64,000 bases of DNA from Methylocystis sp. H62. GTDB taxonomy: Bacteria > Pseudomonadota > Alphaproteobacteria > Rhizobiales > Beijerinckiaceae. The notes under the pieces are model-generated. The model was not told the DNA's origin, did no database searches, and saw only the letters and a program-made list of their open reading frames with translations. Positions within the stretch are counted from its first letter, which is position 1; every line of letters starts with the position of its first letter. Location of the stretch: NCBI RefSeq assembly GCF_015709515.1, contig NZ_JADNQZ010000049.1, forward strand, positions 80,893-144,892, written 5' to 3'. Shown here piece by piece: positions 55,939 to 64,000 of this stretch. The position numbers and the translations under genes were made by a program.

Positions 55939-56469
55939 TCAGGAATTGCCGCCGGAAAGCACCGTGACGGCGCGACGATTCTGCGACCAGCAGGAGATGT
56001 CGTCGCAGACGGCGACAGGACGCTCCTTGCCGTAGCTCACCGTGCGGATGCGCGACCCCGGGACCCCGCGCGCGATGAGGTAATTCTTGGCCACTTCGGC
56101 GCGTCGCGCGCCGAGCGCGAAATTATATTCGCGGGTGCCGCGTTCGTCGGCGTGGCCTTCCATCGTGAAACTATAGCGTGAGTACCGGTTGAGCCATTCG
56201 GCCTGCTTATCGAGCGTGGCTTGCGCGGTGGACGTCAGATCGGTGGAGTCGGACTCGAAGAAGATGCGATCTCCGACATTGACCACGAAATCCTGATGGC
56301 TGCCGGGACTGGCTACGCCGCCGCGCCCCCGCCCATAGCCTCCGCCCGCCAGATCATTCGCGGCTTCATCGGCGGTGTTCTTGGCGCAGGCCGAGAGCGC
56401 CAGGACCGCCATGAACGCCGTCAGCGCGACGACGAGTTTGGCGCCGAAGGCGCGTTTCGAAAGCAGCAT
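55939..56469 (-). CDS. pal: Peptidoglycan-associated lipoprotein Pal
   Basis: 176 aa. Lipoprotein signal with lipobox LSAC (Cys28). A Gly-rich linker follows, then an OmpA-like domain with RIFFESDSTDLTSTAQATLD and FTMEGHADERGTREYN, then LGARRAEVAKNYLIARGV, which binds meso-diaminopimelate in peptidoglycan. Pal works with Tol proteins in outer-membrane constriction during division. Here it is not directly next to tolB. Two CtrA boxes lie upstream. Confidence 0.95.
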   Translation of the reverse strand: MLLSKRAFGAKLVVALTAFMAVLALSACAKNTADEAANDLAGGGYGRGRGGVASPGSHQDFVVNVGDRIFFESDSTDLTSTAQATLDKQAEWLNRYSRYSFTMEGHADERGTREYNFALGARRAEVAKNYLIARGVPGSRIRTVSYGKERPVAVCDDISCWSQNRRAVTVLSGGNS

Positions 56470-56871
56470 GAAGAACTCCTGTTACGACGACGACCGACTG
56501 GGCGATAGTCCTAGGCTTCCAGGGTTAAGCGAAGGTTCCGTCAACCTTGATCGCAGGTATCTTTGGCCTGTTGCATTTGAGCAAATTCGTCCTTTCGTTA
56601 ATAACGGGTTAATTGGTTAACAGAAGCTTAACACGCTGTTTCGCCGCGAATTTGACGTCCTTCGGCGCGGAGTGCTTCCGCCGGCCCTGAGCAGATAGCA
56701 CATGTGCATTGAGTGGATTGATGGCGCGCCCGGGCCCGATCAATTTCGCATCGCAGAAAAGAAGTGCGCCGGCCGTTATGCGAAGTGCGCGTGGTTGCTT
56801 TGCAGAGAGTCTCGCTCTTAATATTGATCAATGACGCGCGATGCGGCGGCGCGCGCGGTCAGGAGCGTGAC
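56470..56871. other. 402-bp divergent promoter region between pal and a membrane-protein gene
   Basis: Apart from the CtrA boxes no gene is supported. The sequence around 56560-56635 is AT-rich compared with the surroundings, as expected for a promoter. Confidence 0.5.
56598..56632. promoter_or_regulatory. Two tandem CtrA-binding boxes upstream of pal
   Basis: Box 1 is TTAA (56598-56601), seven bases, TTAA (56609-56612). Box 2 is TTAA (56617-56620), seven bases, TTAAC (56628-56632). Both match TTAA-N7-TTAA perfectly and start 19 bp apart. They lie about 130-160 bp upstream of pal and about 240 bp upstream of the divergent gene at 56872. Confidence 0.65.
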
Positions 56872-57321
56872 ATGAACGAAGGCATCGCGCCTTTTTTGTC
56901 GCCGTTGACGCTGCTTCTGGGCGGCGGCCTCTTGGCGATAGGATTGCTGTCGCTACTCGATCTTCACTTCTTCAAGACCAAGTGGCAGGGCAAGCTCGCG
57001 CTGGTGGTCGGCTTAGCGTTCATTCTCGCCACCGAGGCGATGTTCGTCACGAGCGGCGCCAGCGGCCGCTATTTCGAAGGCCAGAAGATGGACGTCACCG
57101 ACTGCGAATATCAGACGGAGCGGGATTTTCCGGCGGAGCGGCGCTCTAACCCAAAGCTCATTCACGACAAGATCGTCGCTTGTATGGATATGCTCGGCTA
57201 CGACTGGAGCAAGGAGCACTATCATTGCGTCGAGGCGCCGATCTCCACCAATGTGTTCTGTTATCTGCCGCGGGCGGCCATGCAGCGCAGCATCGTCGCG
57301 TGGCAGATGCGCTTCGAATAG
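56872..57321 (+). CDS. Two-helix membrane protein of unknown function (149 aa)
   Basis: MNEGIAPFLSPLTLLLGGGL leads into two hydrophobic helices (about residues 8-30 and 40-57). The remaining soluble part has four cysteines (DCEYQTERDF, KIVACMDMLG, HYHCVEAP, NVFCYLP), suggesting disulfides on the periplasmic side. No family recognised. CAGGAG is seven bases upstream of the ATG. It ends 1 bp before the convergent xseA stop. Confidence 0.65.
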   Translation: MNEGIAPFLSPLTLLLGGGLLAIGLLSLLDLHFFKTKWQGKLALVVGLAFILATEAMFVTSGASGRYFEGQKMDVTDCEYQTERDFPAERRSNPKLIHDKIVACMDMLGYDWSKEHYHCVEAPISTNVFCYLPRAAMQRSIVAWQMRFE

Positions 57322-57322
57322 G

Positions 57323-58864
57323 TCAGAACAGCGATCCCTGATCGTCGCTGTCGGCTCTTTTCAGGCGGCGCCGTGGGCGCGGGCGCGCCGGCGGATCTGG
57401 AATTGCAATGCCGGCGCGTGCCTGGATTCTGCCGTCGGCGATCTCGATATCGAGACCCGTTCCTGGAGGAGCCTGCGTGACGCTGCGCACCAGGGCGCCG
57501 CTGTCATCGTGCACCAGCGCAAAGCCGCGCGCCAACGCCGAGCGATGGCTGAGCGACTCCTGCAGCCGCGCCAGTCTGTCGATTCTATCCTGATGGCCGC
57601 CGATCAAGCCGGCGACGGCGCGGTCGAGACGCTGCGCCGCGCCGGCGAGGCGCTGTCTGGCGGCGGCGTTCTCCTGGCCGGCGAGAACGCGCCGGGCGCG
57701 ATAGCCCTGCTGCAGCCGCGCGCCAAGACCCCGCAGCTGCTCGCGCACGCGCGCCAGCTCCGCTTGCGGAGAGTGGCGGGCGAGCAGCGTTGCGGCGCGC
57801 GACAGCCGCAGACGCCTTCCGTCTCGGGCGGCGCGGGCGCCCGTGCGCAGCCGCTCCGCCGCCCGGTCAAAACGCTGGCGCGGATTGGCGAGCAGGGCGT
57901 CGCCGGCGGGGAGCAGGCGCGCGAAGGTTGAAAGCTGGACGCGACGCTGTTCCATGGCGCGGCGGCGCGCGCCCTCCAGCCGGCTTGTGTGGATGGCGAG
58001 ATGTTCGAACAGCTCGACCCGCACCGGAACGGCTTTCTCCGCCGCGCCCGTCGGCGTCGGCGCTCGAAGGTCGGCGACGAAATCGATGAGCGTCGTATCG
58101 GTCTCATGACCGATCGCCGAAATGAGCGGAATGACGCTCTCCGCCGCCGCGCGAACGACGACTTCCTCATTGAAGCCCCATAGATCCTCGAGCGAGCCGC
58201 CGCCACGCGCGACGATCAGCACGTCGGGGCGGGGGATGGCGCCCCCGGCAGGCAGCGCGTTGAAACCGCGAATGCCCGCGGCGACCTCCTCGGCGCAACT
58301 CTCGCCCTGCACCCGTACGGGCCAGACCAGCACGCGGCGCGGGAAGCGGTCGTTGAGACGGTGCAGGATGTCGCGGATGACGGCGCCCGTCGGCGAGGTC
58401 ACGACGCCGACGACTCGCGGCAAAAAGGGCAGGGGACGCTTGCGCGCTTCATCGAAGAGGCCCTCGGCCGCGAGCGCCTTGCGGCGCGCGTCGAGCAGCG
58501 CCATCAACGCGCCGACGCCGGCCGGCTCCAGCGACTCGATGATGATCTGATAGGAGGACTTGCCGGGGAAGGTTGTGACGCGGCCGGTCGCGACGACTTC
58601 CAGTCCCTCCTGCGGCCGCGTGCGCAGGCGCAGAAACGTCGATCGCCAGATCACCGCGTCGAGACGCGCATTCTGATCCTTGAGACAGAAATAGGCGTGG
58701 CCGGAGGCGTGCGGGCCGCGATAGTTGGAGATCTCGCCGCGCACGCGCACGCGTCCGAAGCGATCCTCGATGGTCTGCTTCAGTGCGTTCGCGAGTTCGG
58801 AGACGCTGATCTCCGGCGCATTGGTCTGAGGAGCCTCTCCTCCGGTTTCGGTCAGCTCGGACAT
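57323..58864 (-). CDS. xseA: Exodeoxyribonuclease VII large subunit
   Basis: 513 aa. N-terminal OB domain (about residues 15-110, RVRGEISNYRGPHASGHAYF). The catalytic core follows with VGVVTSPTGAVIRDILHRLN, DVLIVARGGGSLEDLWGFNE and ISAIGHETDTTLIDFVADLR. A long Arg/Ala-rich coiled-coil region and C-terminal HDDSGALVRSV complete it. It degrades single-stranded DNA with XseB. The frame begins at 58906, but the ATG at 58864 gives the usual N-terminus. Confidence 0.94.
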   Translation of the reverse strand: MSELTETGGEAPQTNAPEISVSELANALKQTIEDRFGRVRVRGEISNYRGPHASGHAYFCLKDQNARLDAVIWRSTFLRLRTRPQEGLEVVATGRVTTFPGKSSYQIIIESLEPAGVGALMALLDARRKALAAEGLFDEARKRPLPFLPRVVGVVTSPTGAVIRDILHRLNDRFPRRVLVWPVRVQGESCAEEVAAGIRGFNALPAGGAIPRPDVLIVARGGGSLEDLWGFNEEVVVRAAAESVIPLISAIGHETDTTLIDFVADLRAPTPTGAAEKAVPVRVELFEHLAIHTSRLEGARRRAMEQRRVQLSTFARLLPAGDALLANPRQRFDRAAERLRTGARAARDGRRLRLSRAATLLARHSPQAELARVREQLRGLGARLQQGYRARRVLAGQENAAARQRLAGAAQRLDRAVAGLIGGHQDRIDRLARLQESLSHRSALARGFALVHDDSGALVRSVTQAPPGTGLDIEIADGRIQARAGIAIPDPPARPRPRRRLKRADSDDQGSLF

Positions 58865-59106
58865 GGACGAGATATGCTCACGCTTTGCTTCTTGCTTCAT
58901 CCTCACGCAAAGACTGAACTGTCCGCGCGGTGGTGGAGCAGCACGATACGCGAGGCGCGAATGGCCCCCAACATCATCCTGTAAATGTCCAAAGCCAGCA
59001 AGAAAACAGCGCCGCCATTTATGGCGCTCAGAGCTTCGCGGAGGTGGTCGGTGGATGAGAAGCAGCTCGGCGCGGCCCTTAGAAATTCTGAAGCGCCGAA
59101 CTCGCC

Positions 59107-60327
59107 ATGAGCGCTGATTGCGGGACGACGCTCAACCAGGGGCGCGGTTCCCTCCTGGAAGTGCTTGGGGTCTTTCTGCGCCTCGGCGTCACGAGCTTCG
59201 GCGGGCCGATCGCCCATCTTGGCTATTTCCACGCTGAGTTCGTCACGCGCCGCAAATGGCTCGATGAGGCCGCCTACTCGGATATCGTCGCGCTCTGCCA
59301 GTTCCTTCCCGGCCCCGCCAGCAGTCAGGTCGGCATCATCATCGGCATGTTGCGGGCCGGACTCGCCGGCGGATTGGCGGCATGGATCGGGTTCACCATG
59401 CCTTCGGCGCTTGCGATGATCGGCTTCGCCTATGGAGTCGGTCGCCTCGGCGACCTCTCGCAGGTCGCTTGGCTGCACGGCCTCAAAGTGGTCGCTGTCG
59501 CGGTCGTCGCGCAAGCGGTGTGGGGGATGGCGCGAAGCCTTTGTCCGGATCGGGAGCGGGCGACCATCGCCGTGGCGGCGACGCTGCTGACTTTGGCGGT
59601 CCCCACCGCCAGTAGTCAGATTTTGGCGATTGCGGCGGGGGGCGTCATTGGTTGGCTGTTCCTCTCGGGGGAAAACAACGGGGCCACGACGCCGCTATCG
59701 ATCCCCATCACCCGGCCCACGGCCATCGCCTCGCTCGCGCTGTTCGCCGTATTGCTTGCGGGTTTGCCTGTTCTGGCTGACGCAATCCCCAATCCTATGA
59801 TCGAGCTTATCAGCGGCTTTTATCGCTCGGGATCGCTCGTTTTTGGCGGCGGGCATGTCGTGCTGCCGCTGCTGCAGCAAGCCTTCGTATCTCCAGGCTG
59901 GATCGACCGTGATGCATTCCTTGCCGGCTATGGCGCAGCGCAAGCGGTTCCCGGCCCACTATTCACTTTCGCGGCCTATCTCGGCGCGGCGATGACGTCT
60001 GAGCCAAACGGCTGGGCGGGCGGGCTCATCTGTCTTATCGCGATTTTCCTGCCGTCTTTCCTTCTGGTCGTCGGCGCGCTGCCTTTTTGGGACGCATTGC
60101 GTCATCGGACGGCGGCGCAATCGGCGCTTAAGGGGATCAACGCGACGGTCGTCGGCATTCTGCTCGGGGCGCTCTATACCCCGGTTTGGACGAGCGCGAT
60201 CCTTGGCCCAGCGGACTTCGGGCTAGGCCTTCTTGCTTTCCTCTTGCTCGTGCTATGGCGGACGCCGCCGTGGCTTGTCGTCATCCTCGGCGCATTTGGC
60301 GCAACGCTCATCGCCATGGTCGCTTAA
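59107..60327 (+). CDS. chrA: Chromate transporter ChrA
   Basis: 406 aa with two homologous CHR halves. Half 1: VFLRLGVTSFGGPIAHLGYF and LCQFLPGPASSQVGIIIGML. Half 2: FYRSGSLVFGGGHVVLPLLQ and GYGAAQAVPGPLFTFAAYLG. The FGGP and PGP motifs define the family, which exports chromate from the cytosol. No chrB regulator is adjacent. The divergent neighbour is xseA. Confidence 0.93.
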   Translation: MSADCGTTLNQGRGSLLEVLGVFLRLGVTSFGGPIAHLGYFHAEFVTRRKWLDEAAYSDIVALCQFLPGPASSQVGIIIGMLRAGLAGGLAAWIGFTMPSALAMIGFAYGVGRLGDLSQVAWLHGLKVVAVAVVAQAVWGMARSLCPDRERATIAVAATLLTLAVPTASSQILAIAAGGVIGWLFLSGENNGATTPLSIPITRPTAIASLALFAVLLAGLPVLADAIPNPMIELISGFYRSGSLVFGGGHVVLPLLQQAFVSPGWIDRDAFLAGYGAAQAVPGPLFTFAAYLGAAMTSEPNGWAGGLICLIAIFLPSFLLVVGALPFWDALRHRTAAQSALKGINATVVGILLGALYTPVWTSAILGPADFGLGLLAFLLLVLWRTPPWLVVILGAFGATLIAMVA

Positions 60328-60408
60328 GGCGGTTTACGACGCTCGCAGCACGACCCGTCTCTGGCGCATTGCTAACATGAAATTGTTTTGGCTTGCGTCG
60401 TTTGAAAG

Positions 60409-60651
60409 CTAGCGCATCTCGCTCATCGAATAACGCGCCGGTCCGGTCGAGCCGTTCGGCAGAACGGCGAGCATGTTTGGCGGGAGGTAGGTCCGTCCCT
60501 CGGTTAATTGTTGCTCGGGCGCGTCAACATTGCCCCGTAGATACCAGCCGCTGACATCAAGAGGCGGGAGAGGCGGCAGGCCGTCGGCGCGCGCGGCTAG
60601 ACCGCTCATGATGATGGTGGCTGACAGCGCCAGCGAGATGGTGCGGCCCAT
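60409..60651 (-). CDS. Small secreted protein, possible outer-membrane protein fragment (80 aa)
   Basis: Signal peptide MGRTISLALSATIIMSGLAA, cleaved near ARAD. The mature stretch PPLPPLDVSGWYLRGNVDAP resembles the start of Omp25/Omp31-like barrels of Rhizobiales (GWYLRG), but the gene stops after 80 residues, so it is either a truncated barrel gene or an independent small protein. GGGG lies upstream of the ATG, and a CtrA box lies 78 bp further up. Confidence 0.6.
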   Translation of the reverse strand: MGRTISLALSATIIMSGLAARADGLPPLPPLDVSGWYLRGNVDAPEQQLTEGRTYLPPNMLAVLPNGSTGPARYSMSEMR

Positions 60652-60728
60652 GATCGGTCCCCTTGGTTCGGGCGCCCCGCAGCGCTTTGAAGATGCAGGG
60701 CCGACAACGGCAACATGGGCGGCAAGGA

Positions 60729-60744
60729 TTAACGATACGTTAAC
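60729..60744. promoter_or_regulatory. CtrA-binding box
   Basis: TTAA (60729-60732), seven bases CGATACG, TTAAC (60740-60744): a perfect TTAA-N7-TTAAC. It lies 78 bp upstream of the secreted-protein gene starting at 60651. Confidence 0.5.
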
Positions 60745-60807
60745 CCTATCGCTTAACTGAATTCTATCCTTAGCAGGCAGCGCCGAAGGCGCCCGCAGCG
60801 GCTTTGC

Positions 60808-62154
<1,347 letters not shown>

Positions 62155-62308
62155 TCGAGATCCTCAGCGAGCGGCGCCAAATCGACGCATCCTTCACGCT
62201 ATCTGTCACATCAAGTCGGCGCATCTATGGCCTAAGGCCAAATGCGCGTTTTCGCCAGCCTTACGAACGGGTAATGAACAGTCGCACATCGTCTGAATGG
62301 AAGTCCAC

Positions 62309-62671
62309 ATGGAAGTCAAAATCTACCATAATCCGGCCTGCGGCACCTCGCGCAACGTGCTCGCCGCACTGAGAGAAGCCGGCTATGAGCCGCAAGTGAT
62401 CGAATATCTCAAAAACCCGCCCGATCGGGCGACGTTGAAGGAGCTTCTGCGTCGCATGGGCAAGAACGTGCGGGACGTCCTGCGCAAGCGCGGAACGCCC
62501 TACGAAGACCTGAGACTCGGTGATCCCGCCGTCTCAGACGACGAAATTTTCGCCGCCATCGAACAGCATCCGATTCTGATTGAGCGGCCGATCGTTGCGA
62601 TGGGGGACAAGGCGGCGCTTTGCCGACCCGCCGAGACGGTCAAGGATTTGATCGCGCAGTCCAAGACTTAG
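62309..62671 (+). CDS. arsC: Arsenate reductase (ArsC, glutaredoxin type)
   Basis: 120 aa. MEVKIYHNPACGTSRNVLAA has the CxxxR active site of glutaredoxin-dependent ArsC (catalytic Cys, then Arg). YLKNPPDRATLKELLRRMG and ILIERPIVAMGDKAALCRP are further family stretches with the second Arg of the substrate site. The ATG at 62309 has GGAAG five bases upstream; a start at 62297 is possible. It is not part of an ars operon, so it may instead be the related Spx/YffB-like branch. Confidence 0.88.
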   Translation: MEVKIYHNPACGTSRNVLAALREAGYEPQVIEYLKNPPDRATLKELLRRMGKNVRDVLRKRGTPYEDLRLGDPAVSDDEIFAAIEQHPILIERPIVAMGDKAALCRPAETVKDLIAQSKT

Positions 62672-62693
62672 AGGGTTTCCGATATCGGATGCA

Positions 62694-62725
62694 AAAAACC
62701 CAGCGGTCGGGACCGCTGGGTTTTT
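62694..62725. terminator. Bidirectional rho-independent terminator (arsC / ftsH)
   Basis: AAAAACCCAGCGGTC (62694-62708) pairs perfectly with GACCGCTGGGTTTTT (62711-62725), two-base loop, with A-run and T-run on the two sides. It lies between the convergent arsC and ftsH stops. Confidence 0.93.
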
Positions 62726-62728
62726 CCG

Positions 62729-64000
<1,272 letters not shown>

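Overview
The window is high-GC, gene-dense DNA from an alphaproteobacterium of the order Hyphomicrobiales (Rhizobiales). A type II methanotroph of the Methylocystis/Methylosinus kind is most likely. Reasons: a Tat-exported Csp1 copper storage protein with 13 mature cysteines, the family first described in Methylosinus; the alphaproteobacterial order nrdR-ribD-ribE-ribH-nusB-thiL; NepR-type anti-sigma factors; and CtrA, Irr and EcfG-type sites. A reductase resembling MmoC is also present, but next to hcp rather than in a methane monooxygenase operon. The species assignment is inference.

Layout. 0-5.6 kb: cut DUF72 gene, PQQ/sorbosone-type dehydrogenase lipoprotein, membrane TPR protein, der, O-methyltransferase. 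5.6-8.4 kb: rubrerythrin, Fe-S oxidoreductase and DUF3501 genes behind an Irr-like box. 8.4-9.3 kb: Phd/PemK-like toxin-antitoxin pair and a decayed HTH antitoxin tail. 9.4-13 kb: prfC, a secreted protein, a 47-aa membrane peptide, and a TetR regulator with a membrane partner behind a perfect palindrome. 13.2-21.8 kb: glyA with a terminator-like leader, nrdR-rib-nusB-thiL, hppA with a clear terminator. 21.8-26.2 kb: a frameshifted small antitoxin-like gene, nadE, DUF1328 under an EcfG-type promoter, a frameshifted membrane gene, a D-amino acid transaminase. 26.3-31.9 kb: GCS2 ligase/M14-like pair, csp1 and a CusF-like gene, DUF938 methyltransferase, EEP nuclease. 32-39.2 kb: Crp-family regulator, then TPR/beta-barrel protein, His/Gly-rich FecR protein, CHASE2 adenylate cyclase and HD hydrolase. 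39.2-44.2 kb: cell-envelope proteins including an L,D-transpeptidase, and a large unknown secreted protein. 44.6-47.9 kb: nsrR-hcp-hcr nitrosative stress operon. 48-53.4 kb: proB, DUF2585, phasin-like, BLUF photoreceptor, pncB and pncA. 53.5-55.9 kb: a less compact, AT-richer accessory stretch with two divergent NepR-like genes, a small secreted protein, a broken zinc-ribbon gene, a ParB-like gene and tRNA-Trp. 55.9-64 kb: pal with tandem CtrA boxes, xseA, chrA, glmM, arsC and the C-terminal part of ftsH.

Common themes are metal and redox handling (csp1, CusF-like, rubrerythrin, chrA, arsC), NO detoxification (nsrR-hcp-hcr), NAD supply (nadE plus pncA/pncB salvage), riboflavin and thiamine cofactors, and stress or cell-cycle control. 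Intergenic spaces carry at least three families of palindromic REP-like repeats. Three small accessory genes each carry one apparent single-base frameshift, and a fourth remnant carries a compensating pair. The most unusual features are the divergent NepR pair with a leader that can form mutually exclusive hairpins over its ribosome binding site, and the secreted metal-ligand-rich FecR protein coupled to a CHASE2 cyclase.
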